A stretch of DNA of 39,313 bases from an uncultured Prevotella sp. (GCA_902800365.1 CADCEF010000031.1:1-39313); one strand, 5' to 3'; positions 1 through 10,556 are shown, numbered from the stretch's first letter. Numbers and translations are program-made. Notes: generated from the sequence alone by a model not told the origin.

Positions 1-11
1 GTATGAGGGGC

Positions 12-56
12 GCCGCTCGGCTTTCTTGCCTTGCAAGCGACCAAAGGTCGAGCGGC
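12..56 (+). repeat. Partial copy of the structured leader repeat
   Basis: This block carries the two inner hairpins of the leader element seen at 33.3-33.7 kb. CTTGC (25-29) pairs with GCAAG (33-37) and GACC (39-42) with GGTC (46-49). They are enclosed by a different outer stem, GCCGCTCG (12-19) with CGAGCGGC (49-56). The shared 3' core GCAAGCGACCAA, GGTCGAGCGGC differs from the 33.7 kb copy by one extra A. The loop here is short and holds no ATG. No gene is visible immediately downstream on this strand, so it may be a relic or may act on the transcript of a gene outside the window. Confidence 0.5.
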
Positions 57-101
57 CGCTTGGCTAGTCCAAGAACCCTCAAGTGCAGGTCTTTGGCTTT
101 G

Positions 102-203
102 CTACATATTCATGCAACTCGTTGCACCAAGTGCTGTTACGATAGCTGTAGCTACAGATGCTATAATCTGTACTATGAATTTTATAGTTTCACGTTTAGT
201 CAT
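102..203 (-). CDS. Smalltalk family peptide
   Basis: This is a 33-residue peptide. It starts with a charged MTKRETIKF segment, continues as one hydrophobic stretch (about residues 8-25, rich in I, V, A and T) and ends in TALGATSCMNM. The layout of a short basic N-terminus, one membrane-type helix and a terminal TSC motif matches the Bacteroidota 'smalltalk protein' family, whose function is unknown. In known genomes it usually lies between an HU-family DNA-binding protein gene and an N-acetylmuramoyl-L-alanine amidase gene. Here its upstream neighbour is a peptidase on the opposite strand and its downstream side runs off the window. The Cys near the C-terminus could look like a lipobox, but only two residues follow it, so lipidation would leave almost no mature protein. 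Confidence 0.8.
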   Translation of the reverse strand: MTKRETIKFIVQIIASVATAIVTALGATSCMNM

Positions 204-292
204 GGTATTAATTTTTAAATTTTATCATTTTTGTAATACTCTCCGAGCACTTTACGCTCGGGGAGTTCACAAGGAGCGGGAGTCATCCCGAA

Positions 293-751
293 GTGTATAA
301 CATTCCAAGTCACGAGGCGATTGCTAATTTGAAGAGGTTGTGTACTTGGTTGGAGGTTTTGAGGGAGCGTTACAACGACAGATACGTCGTTGTTAAAAGA
401 GAAGTCTTGGCAGAGCCAAGCGGCAAAGCCGAGCGCTCGACTACGCTCGGCATGACAGCGCGGGTTGAGGAACCCATCCGAATAAACAGTGGGTATCGCA
501 GCCCACAATTAAATAAGGCTATTCATGGGAATGCGAATAGCAATCACATGACGGGCTGCGCGTCCGATATAAGGGTGAGTGGCATGGAGCAGGCGCTACG
601 TTATGCAGTGATTCTTCTTGATTATGCAGATGAAAGCAAGCAGGAGTTTGATGAATTGCTTATCGAGAAAAATTGCTATGGGGCGATATGGTTGCACTTT
701 GCGGTGCGGCCCAGCAATAATCGAAGGAAAATTTGTTTCCTTAATGCATAA
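293..751 (+). CDS. Peptidase M15-type protein with in-frame palindromic insert
   Basis: The core RINSGYRSPQLNKAIHG, then NSNHMTGCASDIRV, is the zinc-peptidase M15A signature (SxxHxxGxAxD-like) of D,D-/L,D-carboxypeptidases and phage-type endolysins acting on peptidoglycan. The C-terminus (about GAIWLHFAVRPSNNRR) is the usual end of the family. Two things are odd. First, family similarity continues upstream of the GTG at 293: the same frame reads LSEHFTLGEFTRSG from 239, but it has no ATG, GTG or TTG before the stop at 209, so the original start codon seems lost. Second, about 30 residues between LRERYND and EEPIRINSG come from a string of small hairpins (375-449) and have no counterpart in the family. 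It may be a degrading gene. No signal peptide is seen. Confidence 0.65.
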   Translation: MYNIPSHEAIANLKRLCTWLEVLRERYNDRYVVVKREVLAEPSGKAERSTTLGMTARVEEPIRINSGYRSPQLNKAIHGNANSNHMTGCASDIRVSGMEQALRYAVILLDYADESKQEFDELLIEKNCYGAIWLHFAVRPSNNRRKICFLNA

Positions 752-766
752 TCTCCTACGTTAATG

Positions 767-796
767 AGAGGGTGTGCCTATTTTGACACACCCTCT
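767..796 (+). terminator. Stem-loop after the M15 gene
   Basis: AGAGGGTGTG (767-776) pairs perfectly with CACACCCTCT (787-796) across a 10-nt loop. No long T-run follows, so it may act in both directions, serving the M15 gene and the small peptide gene on the other strand. A weaker hairpin with AACTCAC and GTGAGTT arms follows at about 803-828. Confidence 0.6.
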
Positions 797-862
797 AGTA
801 TGAACTCACGGGAAAACTCCTGTGAGTTTCTATTTGAAAAAGACTGAAGTTCTGTGCGTTGA

Positions 863-973
863 TTAGCTATCATACTTTCTTTTTTTATGGTTGCCACCAC
901 CACCGCCGTTTACAGACTTCAACTCTTCCTCGTTCAGAGCGCGTGGACTCTCTTTTTCATTCTTCTTTACCAT
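863..973 (-). CDS. Double-glycine-leader peptide precursor
   Basis: This 36-residue ORF begins MVKKNEKESPRA, continues LNEEELKSVNGG and ends GGGNHKKRKYDS. The middle segment fits the class II bacteriocin/ComC leader pattern (L-x-x-x-E-L-x-x-V-x-G-G), which is cut after Gly-Gly by C39-peptidase ABC exporters. Cleavage after the first GG would release a short basic peptide of about 12-14 residues. The acidic amphipathic leader and lysine/arginine-rich tail argue against a random ORF. No C39 peptidase, ABC transporter, radical-SAM enzyme or immunity gene is present in the window, so any export would need proteins encoded elsewhere. The rest of 752-1279 holds the flanking hairpins and the S41 promoter; I see no other gene there. 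Confidence 0.6.
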   Translation of the reverse strand: MVKKNEKESPRALNEEELKSVNGGGGGNHKKRKYDS

Positions 974-1214
974 AATCTTAGAATTTTTAATTGTTAAACT
1001 TACTGTTTTATTCTCTTGTCGCTCAAATATTTATTTTAATTTCCAAGATATTTCCCGATTTTTTCTCTCACTTGTAGCGACAATCGCCCCCAGAGGCGAC
1101 AAATCAGGCCAATACCTTCAAAATCTGTCGCACAAAAGAGACAGACCCTGCTGTGATATTCCGCCCCAATTTTGATGTCTCAGTTTTGACACAGGGTGTT
1201 TTTCTTGATAATCA

Positions 1215-1246
1215 TTTGGTTATCACGGCGAAATGATGTATATTTG
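1215..1246 (+). promoter_or_regulatory. Bacteroidota promoter of the S41 peptidase gene
   Basis: TTTG at 1215-1218 and TATATTTG at 1239-1246 are 20 bp apart, matching the -33/-7 consensus of the Bacteroidota primary sigma factor. The predicted transcript start is near 1250, giving a leader of about 30 nt. Confidence 0.75.
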
Positions 1247-1279
1247 CAAACGGAAATCTCAATAATTAATCATAAACAT

Positions 1280-2383
1280 ATGAAGAAAATCTTTATTACG
1301 CTGTTGATTGCTATTTTCGTTATTCCTGCTACTTGGGCTATTGAGCCTGATAGTATCAGAAAGAATTTGGCCGATATGGATTCGTTGATACATATGGTAG
1401 AAACAAACTATGCCGGATTTCCTATTATCATGAAAAAGGGGTTTGACAAAGACTACCTGACGATGAAGGCGGATGTTGTTAAACAAACATCAGATGGAAA
1501 GATGGATATACAGCAGGCCGTTTGCGAATATTGCTATTGGTTTTTCAGTAAGTTCGACGGGCATGTGTATGTTGACTGTCAGACGTTTTTTGATAACTAT
1601 TTTACCAAATGCCATACCCGCTATGCAGAGCTGTTTGAATACTCGCCAAAGCCTGTGTCATGTAAGGTTAACGGAGATACGTGGCTTATCAGAGTGCCAT
1701 CGTGCAACGGAAAGAATCCTACCCACCAATGGCTGAAAGATGCTACTCAGCAATATCTGCAGTCGGGGTGCAAAAACCTGATAATTGATGTAAGAGGTAA
1801 TACAGGTGGCGGTGATGAGATATGGGAACCTATCTGGCCGCTGCTATTCGACCATCAGCCTGCCATAAAGGAATATACGCTGTTCAGAAACACTCATAAG
1901 AATCTATCATTCTACAAGCGAATATTGAACGAATATCCTGATGATGATATTGCAAAATTGATAATAGACAACTGCAGTAAAACTCAAGACGAAATGGTGA
2001 GCTTAGATGATGATACCGAAGTGGAAACTTACCAAGTATCGCCATTACCACAAAAGGCTGCCATAGTGATTGATAAGAATACGGCCAGTGCAGCCGAGAC
2101 ATTGGTGAGATTTGCCAAGATGTGTTGCGACACCACACGAACCAAGGTATATGGCAAAGAGAATACATGGGGTGCCCAGAATTCTGGTAACATTATAGGA
2201 ACTCCGTTACCAAACAGCAAGATATGTGTATATTATCCTACATGTATCTCGTCGTTGTTCCTCAGCGAAAATTCGAATGGAAGTTCCGGCCTCTCGCCTG
2301 ATGTTCGTATCAATCTGCCATTTCCTAAGATGCTTACTGATAATTGCGACGAATGGATACTATGGATTGCGAATAATCTTTAA
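1280..2383 (+). CDS. Secreted S41 family peptidase
   Basis: This 367-residue protein has a clear signal peptide (MKKIFITLLIAIFVIPATWA). The C-terminal half has the tail-specific protease (S41/CtpA) fold marks: LIIDVRGNTGGG around residues 168-179 and NTASAAETLVRFAK, whose Ser is the expected nucleophile, around 257. No PDZ domain is recognisable, so it belongs to the short C-terminal-processing-protease-like group. It probably acts in the periplasm or at the cell surface on unknown protein substrates. I chose the ATG at 1280 because it starts the signal peptide and lies just downstream of the promoter; the frame is open further upstream to about 1196. It is monocistronic and converges on the minus-strand lipoprotein gene, with adjacent stop codons and no spacer. 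Confidence 0.85.
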   Translation: MKKIFITLLIAIFVIPATWAIEPDSIRKNLADMDSLIHMVETNYAGFPIIMKKGFDKDYLTMKADVVKQTSDGKMDIQQAVCEYCYWFFSKFDGHVYVDCQTFFDNYFTKCHTRYAELFEYSPKPVSCKVNGDTWLIRVPSCNGKNPTHQWLKDATQQYLQSGCKNLIIDVRGNTGGGDEIWEPIWPLLFDHQPAIKEYTLFRNTHKNLSFYKRILNEYPDDDIAKLIIDNCSKTQDEMVSLDDDTEVETYQVSPLPQKAAIVIDKNTASAAETLVRFAKMCCDTTRTKVYGKENTWGAQNSGNIIGTPLPNSKICVYYPTCISSLFLSENSNGSSGLSPDVRINLPFPKMLTDNCDEWILWIANNL

Positions 2384-3880
2384 TCACTTACCGTAGGTCA
2401 CTGGTTCGCCATCGGTTTTTAGGACGTCGGCGAACTGTTGTGGGGTGATGGTTACGGGGCCCTTCATGAACTCGGGAACATTGTAGCACTTCATAAACTG
2501 ACGATGATAGTCGGGGTCGGCACAGGGCAGCTCAAAGGGCTTGCTCTGGCGGCCCTTGCTGTCTATATGGGCAAAGAAGGGGCGGGTGTAGTTGCCATCG
2601 TAGCGGCGCGAGCTGAACATTACCCAGCGGCCGTTGCTGCTCCAAGAGTGATAGCTCTCGGTATCGGGCGAGTTGAGGGCTTTGGCGGGTGCCGCATGCA
2701 TACTGCGGAGGTCGAGCATCCAGAGGTCGGCATCGCGATGCCAGATGTGGAACACGCCATACTCGGCAAGGGTGAACATAAGGAAACGACCATCGGGCGA
2801 CACGCGGGGCAGGGTGGCACTCTTATCCATGGCGGCGGCATCGAAAACAAGCTCGCGGGGTGAGAACTCACCGGTCTGCGGGTTGAAGCGCTTGCGGTAG
2901 ATGTTATACTTGATGGAGTATGAACGGGTGATGACCTCGAGGCCCTTATCCTGGATAGAGTCGGGGAACTCGAAGTGGGCGCTGCAGTAGTACAGCTGGG
3001 TGCCATCGGGGCTCCATGCGGGGAACACTTCGAACTCGGTAGAGTCGTTCTCGATGTTAACCACGCGGTTGTGCTCTACATCGTAGGCGATGAGGTCGCT
3101 GGCGCTATCGAAAACCTCGATCTTATTGGGATCGGTGGTGTGGAACGTCTGATGGGTAGAGTTAGTGGAGTAGACGATGAGTGGCAGCGTGGGGTGCCAT
3201 GCGGGATAGACTCCGGCAGAGAGAAGCGAGTCGTGCTTCATGTTAATCTTGCGCAGCTTGCCATCGTAGGCCACAACGGTGCCGCCAAGGTTCTGGCGGG
3301 CGTGGAACTGCATGCGCTGGGGATTGTACTGCTGGTAGCTGTGGCAGTTGATGCACTGGCCTGAGAGCTCGGTGCTGCACAGCATGTTATCGTAGATGAC
3401 GCTCTCGGAGAAATTCTCGAGGCAGCGCTGCGATATGGTGAGCTCCTCGTAAGATACATACGAGGGTGAGATGAGGCGGTAGGAGATATAGGGGTCGATA
3501 GAATCGGCCGAGACGTAGATGTTGAAGGGCTTGTAGAGAGTCCACTCGCCATCGGTCTTGATGAACACCTCTACCTTGATGGCCTTGCCTATGGCATCGG
3601 CCACAAGTGCGCGCCAATCGTCGGCGTCAATCTCTATCTTATTGCCGCTGCACACTATCTGCTGATTAGAGGTGGTGAAGCGGGCCACCATGGGCTTGGC
3701 CGCATCGCCATCGCAAAGGAAATTAAGCGGGGCGATGTTCTGTGGTACGGTTACGCCGCAGTAGTCAGGATAGATGGCGGGCAGCTGCTGGCTCTTGTTA
3801 TACTCTGTGGGAACGCCACTGCCGCAGGCGGCAAGCAGCAGCACGAGGAGCAGAGAAAGGGATATGTTACGTATAGACAT
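2384..3880 (-). CDS. TolB-like beta-propeller lipoprotein with CxxCH motif
   Basis: This 498-residue protein has a lipoprotein signal (LLLVLLLAAC, Cys19). The C-terminal two thirds contain PD40/TolB-type propeller blades: YPAWHPTLP, FPAWSPDGTQLYY, PRVSPDGRFLMF and YHSWSSNGRWVMF. A single c-type haem motif, CINCH (Cys176-His180), sits between the N-terminal beta domain and the first blade. Many Bacteroidota carry such proteins next to a large membrane protein like the one here, 6 bp upstream in the same operon. It is probably periplasm-facing at the membrane. Whether haem is actually attached, and what the propeller binds, cannot be read from the sequence. No cytochrome c maturation genes are in the window. 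Confidence 0.75.
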   Translation of the reverse strand: MSIRNISLSLLLVLLLAACGSGVPTEYNKSQQLPAIYPDYCGVTVPQNIAPLNFLCDGDAAKPMVARFTTSNQQIVCSGNKIEIDADDWRALVADAIGKAIKVEVFIKTDGEWTLYKPFNIYVSADSIDPYISYRLISPSYVSYEELTISQRCLENFSESVIYDNMLCSTELSGQCINCHSYQQYNPQRMQFHARQNLGGTVVAYDGKLRKINMKHDSLLSAGVYPAWHPTLPLIVYSTNSTHQTFHTTDPNKIEVFDSASDLIAYDVEHNRVVNIENDSTEFEVFPAWSPDGTQLYYCSAHFEFPDSIQDKGLEVITRSYSIKYNIYRKRFNPQTGEFSPRELVFDAAAMDKSATLPRVSPDGRFLMFTLAEYGVFHIWHRDADLWMLDLRSMHAAPAKALNSPDTESYHSWSSNGRWVMFSSRRYDGNYTRPFFAHIDSKGRQSKPFELPCADPDYHRQFMKCYNVPEFMKGPVTITPQQFADVLKTDGEPVTYGK

Positions 3881-3886
3881 GATGAA

Positions 3887-5692
3887 TCAGAAATAGGTGA
3901 TATCTTTAAGGAAATAATACTCGTAGAAATAGGTGTGGCCGAACATGGGGTAGAGGGCGGCACGTACCCTCTCGATGGGCTGACCATCCATCTGCTGCAG
4001 CTGGAGCATGAACTGCTGATAGGTGGCCTTGACATCGGAACGGAAAGTAACGGTGTTTACAGCGTCCAGATGTTGTATGTTGGCAAAGAGATAGGCGGCC
4101 TCCTGGATGATGCGCGGTATCTTATCGTGAGGATGAAGGCGACCGTACTGTACGAAACGTGGCCAGAAGAGCTCGGGGTCGCGCGTCCACATGGCGGCAA
4201 GCACGGCGTTCTCCTGGAAGTAAGGATCATCGGAATCGAGCTCTGCCAGCTTATTCATTATAAACTTCTCGACATAGCCCTGATCGCTGCCCAGGCGGTT
4301 GTCGTACTGCATCATGTGGGTAATGGGAGCCGTCTCGGGAACCTTGGCTATTTGGTCGGGGTGGTCGATAAGATTCTGGAAGTGGTTGGCCCAACCGCCG
4401 AAGAAGGTGGTGGCGCGCAACTGATTCAGGTACTTGCGGGCGGCATTATACTCGCCGTTGAGCAGGGCGCAACGTGCCATATACTGCAACAGCTCGGGGC
4501 GCCAGCCATACTCCACACCATCTTCCATGCAAAGGCGGTGGCAATCGTTAACCAGTCCGAAGTTGTAGTACATCAGCTTTCCTATAATATGATAGGTATA
4601 TACGGGCAGCGGGGTGGCATACTTGGCCGAACCTTTAGGGAACTTATACATCCCGTCGCACTGAAGACCCATGCGACTGAGGGCGAGGTTGTGCATGATG
4701 ACGATGGAGCGTGTGGGCTCGGTGTCCTGACGTGTACCCTCTTTGACAACACCCATCCAGTCGAGGCGCTCGATGCAGTGCTGCATGCGCAGCTCGTGAT
4801 GGAAGTTGGCGTCGCTATACCAGAAATAGACGGTGAGACAGATGCCAAAGCCAGCAAGGGTGCTGAGTGCAAGGCGCAGCTTGCCGTGAAGGCGTTCGGG
4901 CAGCGAGATGCTCCAGCAGAGCACCATGGCAACGAGGAAGAGCAGCAGCAAGCCGTAGGGGATATAATAGAGTGGGAACGGCTCGCGGAGAATGAACACA
5001 GGCAGGGCTGTGGTCCATGCATCGGCAAGGGCCGTCTGGTAATACACATAGCGGTAGAACAGCAACGGTATGGCTGCGATGCAGAGCAGGGCTACGGCCG
5101 AGAGAACAGCGCTTGAGGTGCGGCTGCCCTGAAGGCGCCACGACCACAGAGCCATGAGCAGTACTGCTGCAAGACCGTAGGCACCAAGCAGCGGATAGCC
5201 CACAGCAACGGTGACAACCACATAGGGCAGGCGGAAACGCTGAGGCAGCACGCGGAACAGCCACAACAGGGCCAGCACGGCCGAGGTGCCGATGACGGGT
5301 GCGTAGAAATAGCCGCGAAGCTTGAGCATATAGTGCCAGTAGCCAAGGTCCATATTTGCCACAACCACAAGGGCTGCGGGTATGAACATCAGGGCATGGT
5401 ACTTATCCTGAATGCGGAATGTGCGCTTGGTGAGCCACATGAGCAGCGCCACCCAGAGGCCGTAGATAAGGGCTCCGAGCCAGGGGTAATAGAAATACTG
5501 CGTGAAGTAGCTGGCTACGTAAGTGAGGAAGCCTCCTGAGGTAACCATCATCTGCTTGAAAAACAGCGGGGTAGAGAGGAAGAGATTGAACTGCTGGATC
5601 TTCCAAAGCAGATCGCTCTCGAACCATATCAGGGCTATTACAAGTACCAACGGGCCTGCCAGCCATGATGCTATAGATAGGTATTTTTTCAT
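3887..5692 (-). CDS. Polytopic membrane protein with soluble C-terminal half (DUF6057-like)
   Basis: This is a 601-residue protein. The first 290 or so residues form about nine hydrophobic segments (for example PLVLVIALIWF, LPYVVVTVAVGYPLLG and LLLLFLVAMVLCW). The last 310 residues are soluble and helical, with TPR-like pairs such as LLQYMARCALLNGEYNAARK. The arrangement and its pairing with a PD40/CxxCH lipoprotein resemble the Bacteroidales family I recall as DUF6057; the family number is from memory. The start at 5692 (MKKYLSIASW) follows the promoter at 5715-5748. A role in envelope assembly or sensing together with the lipoprotein is inferred only from gene order. Confidence 0.65.
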   Translation of the reverse strand: MKKYLSIASWLAGPLVLVIALIWFESDLLWKIQQFNLFLSTPLFFKQMMVTSGGFLTYVASYFTQYFYYPWLGALIYGLWVALLMWLTKRTFRIQDKYHALMFIPAALVVVANMDLGYWHYMLKLRGYFYAPVIGTSAVLALLWLFRVLPQRFRLPYVVVTVAVGYPLLGAYGLAAVLLMALWSWRLQGSRTSSAVLSAVALLCIAAIPLLFYRYVYYQTALADAWTTALPVFILREPFPLYYIPYGLLLLFLVAMVLCWSISLPERLHGKLRLALSTLAGFGICLTVYFWYSDANFHHELRMQHCIERLDWMGVVKEGTRQDTEPTRSIVIMHNLALSRMGLQCDGMYKFPKGSAKYATPLPVYTYHIIGKLMYYNFGLVNDCHRLCMEDGVEYGWRPELLQYMARCALLNGEYNAARKYLNQLRATTFFGGWANHFQNLIDHPDQIAKVPETAPITHMMQYDNRLGSDQGYVEKFIMNKLAELDSDDPYFQENAVLAAMWTRDPELFWPRFVQYGRLHPHDKIPRIIQEAAYLFANIQHLDAVNTVTFRSDVKATYQQFMLQLQQMDGQPIERVRAALYPMFGHTYFYEYYFLKDITYF

Positions 5693-5714
5693 CGTAATGT
5701 TTATAATTTGGCCG

Positions 5715-5748
5715 CAAAGGTACAAAATAATAATTGAAAATTGACAAA
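5715..5748 (-). promoter_or_regulatory. Promoter of the membrane protein/lipoprotein operon
   Basis: On the minus strand TTTG (5748-5745) and TACCTTTG (5722-5715) are 22 bp apart. It is divergent from, and adjacent to, the beta-galactosidase promoter. Confidence 0.65.
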
Positions 5749-5754
5749 TGATAA

Positions 5755-5783
5755 TTGATAATTAAAAAAAAGTGTTATCTTTG
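5755..5783 (+). promoter_or_regulatory. Promoter of the beta-galactosidase gene
   Basis: TTG at 5755-5757 and TATCTTTG at 5776-5783 are 18 bp apart. The leader to the ATG at 5819 would be about 32 nt. Confidence 0.65.
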
Positions 5784-5815
5784 CACGAAATTTAAATCAA
5801 TTAATTCAAAACTAA

Positions 5816-8929
<3,114 letters not shown>

Positions 8930-8966
8930 TTTGTGCGATAAAAATGCACAAAATATAGCAAAATGT

Positions 8967-9013
8967 AACCATCTGAGGCTTGATTTCGGTCAAAAAGTAT
9001 GCCTCAGATGGTT
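8967..9013 (+). terminator. Terminator after the beta-galactosidase gene
   Basis: AACCATCTGAGGC (8967-8979) and GCCTCAGATGGTT (9001-9013) form a perfect 13-bp stem with a 21-nt loop, followed by ATTTTAT. Confidence 0.75.
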
Positions 9014-9040
9014 ATTTTATGAATTTTTAGCCAAAAAGGC

Positions 9041-9071
9041 TTGGTGCGTATCTTATAAATTATTACCTTTG
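9041..9071 (+). promoter_or_regulatory. Promoter of the small secreted protein gene
   Basis: TTG at 9041-9043 and TACCTTTG at 9064-9071 are 20 bp apart. The start codon at 9096 lies 24 nt beyond the -7 box. Confidence 0.7.
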
Positions 9072-9095
9072 CATCGGAAAATTAGATGGATTGAT

Positions 9096-9560
9096 ATGAA
9101 GATGAGAGAAAAAGTAACAATTTTGCTGATCGCCCTGATGATGGGTCCGATCGTTAGCTACGCAGAAGAGAATCAGGTCACCAGTGAGTGTGACACCACT
9201 TATATCAAGCTTGATGATAACCGTGTGCCCATTACTCACGTGAATCTTACATACGACGAGCTCGTAGAGAAAGTTGGTGAGCTTGAGACTATTCTGGAGA
9301 CCGATGAGTTCCAGCTTTATGCTGCAGGCGATTACACCTACAAGGTTGTGGGCGGTATCGTTACATCTATGGCTATCCAGATACCTGACGACAAGAACGA
9401 CAAGGTGGTTTACAATCAGATTCTGAATACCCTGGCTAAGAGTAACTCACTGAAGGATACTCATAATACAGGCGGTAACTATTACCAGTATGCCAACTTC
9501 CAGATTCAGTTTGACGACTTTGAAGGTTATGAGAAACTAACTTTCTCGGTTATCGAGTAA
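9096..9560 (+). CDS. Small secreted protein of unknown function
   Basis: This 154-residue protein has a signal peptide (KVTILLIALMMGPIVSYA), predicted to be cut before EENQ. The mature part is acidic and appears mixed alpha/beta: one helix (YDELVEKVGELETILE), then alternating strands including YTYKVVGGIVTSMAIQIP and a C-terminal FDDFEGYEKLTFSVIE. It has no Cys pair or catalytic motif that I recognise. It has its own promoter and follows the galactosidase terminator, so the two are probably not co-transcribed. The start at 9096 fits the promoter; a second ATG at 9102 is also possible. It overlaps the convergent glycosyltransferase gene by 11 bp. Confidence 0.65.
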   Translation: MKMREKVTILLIALMMGPIVSYAEENQVTSECDTTYIKLDDNRVPITHVNLTYDELVEKVGELETILETDEFQLYAAGDYTYKVVGGIVTSMAIQIPDDKNDKVVYNQILNTLAKSNSLKDTHNTGGNYYQYANFQIQFDDFEGYEKLTFSVIE

Positions 9561-10443
9561 GCGACAGGTAATACCCTAAGCGGTATAGTTTGAAAACCAA
9601 GAGATAAGGGCGGGATCCACAGAGATTCCGCCTTTCTATTGCTCCAAACATTCGGTGCCAAAGGCGCATGAGCCACAAGATGGCTGAGATGTGTATGCCC
9701 GATACCAATGTGAGCAGGCGGGAATAGCCGCGCAAGTCGCTGCGGAACTGGTATAGGGTGCGCAGATTGCGCTCGGTTTTCAATACGTAGTCGGGGTTGG
9801 TCTCAAACTCGGTCATCGTCACAGGATTGTCGATGTGCAGAATGGCTGCGTTGCTATGTTTGAGGTGCTTGCCGAAAAGCACATCCTCGTAGCCGCTCTT
9901 GGTGAATCGCTCGTCGAAAGGATTCTGGAGGAACACATCGCGACGGATCATGAAGTTGGTTGAGCGGAACTCCTGATAACGCTGCTTCTGTCGCTTGGCA
10001 GCCGTGTGATCGGCTTCGGCAGCCTTCTCGTAGATGTATCTTAGGTTGCTGCCCATCTGCGGGTTGTCGGCCACAGCTATGCCCCCGTTTATTACATCGT
10101 AGTCGTTATCTATATATAATAAATATGTACGTAGGAACGAGGGGTTGCTTATTTCCACATCGCAATCGATGAACAGGAGCCAGGGATAGCGGCTCCTTTC
10201 GGCAAGGAAGTTACGTGTGGCGGCACTACCGGTGTTGGTGGGCTTTACGATATACTGGCAATTAGGCATGTCGTTTATGGCCTCGTTGCCCCTTACTACG
10301 TCCTTGAGAGGCGAGTCGTCGTCGGCCACAATAATCTCGTAGTCTACGTTAAGTTGCTGGGCCTGAGCGGATAGCTCTTTTACCTGCTTAACGCAAACAG
10401 AATTGTAGATAGGAATTAATATTGATATAGCCTTATTGCTCAT
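9550..10443 (-). CDS. Glycosyltransferase family 2 protein
   Basis: This 297-residue protein has a GT-A fold. The N-terminal AISILIPIYNS opens the nucleotide-sugar domain, VADDDSP holds the first Asp cluster and LLFIDCDVE is the DxD-type metal-binding motif. GYEDVLFGKHL is the usual acidic 'ED' motif preceding the catalytic base. The C-terminus (about 250-297) has one hydrophobic patch suggesting membrane association. It transfers a sugar from a nucleotide donor to an unknown acceptor, probably for a surface polysaccharide, given the nearby transferases and flippase. The start at MSNKAIS is supported by the -7 box only 9 bp upstream; earlier in-frame codons would overlap the promoter. Confidence 0.85.
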   Translation of the reverse strand: MSNKAISILIPIYNSVCVKQVKELSAQAQQLNVDYEIIVADDDSPLKDVVRGNEAINDMPNCQYIVKPTNTGSAATRNFLAERSRYPWLLFIDCDVEISNPSFLRTYLLYIDNDYDVINGGIAVADNPQMGSNLRYIYEKAAEADHTAAKRQKQRYQEFRSTNFMIRRDVFLQNPFDERFTKSGYEDVLFGKHLKHSNAAILHIDNPVTMTEFETNPDYVLKTERNLRTLYQFRSDLRGYSRLLTLVSGIHISAILWLMRLWHRMFGAIERRNLCGSRPYLLVFKLYRLGYYLSLTR

Positions 10444-10452
10444 TACAGTGTG

Positions 10453-10460
10453 CAAAAATA
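10453..10460 (-). promoter_or_regulatory. -7 box of the glycosyltransferase gene
   Basis: TATTTTTG on the minus strand lies 9 bp from the start codon at 10443, implying a leader of only about 6 nt. No clear -33 TTG was found. Confidence 0.5.
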
Positions 10461-10556
10461 AGCATTTTCGGTCAGCTATCGATGCTTTTCTACCCAAAAA
10501 TAGTTAAAAAAGCAATAATAATCAATGTTCAATGTCTAATTGTCAAAAATTAGTCG

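Noticed and set aside
891-1175. Plus-strand frame of 94 codons starting with a proline run
   Set aside because: It is antisense to the double-glycine-leader peptide gene, and the proline run is the complement of its glycine codons. No promoter or conserved motif was seen.
3935-5116. Long open frame of 393 codons on the plus strand
   Set aside because: It is antisense to the membrane protein gene, has no promoter and encodes no recognisable domain. It arises from the GC-rich codon use of the real gene.
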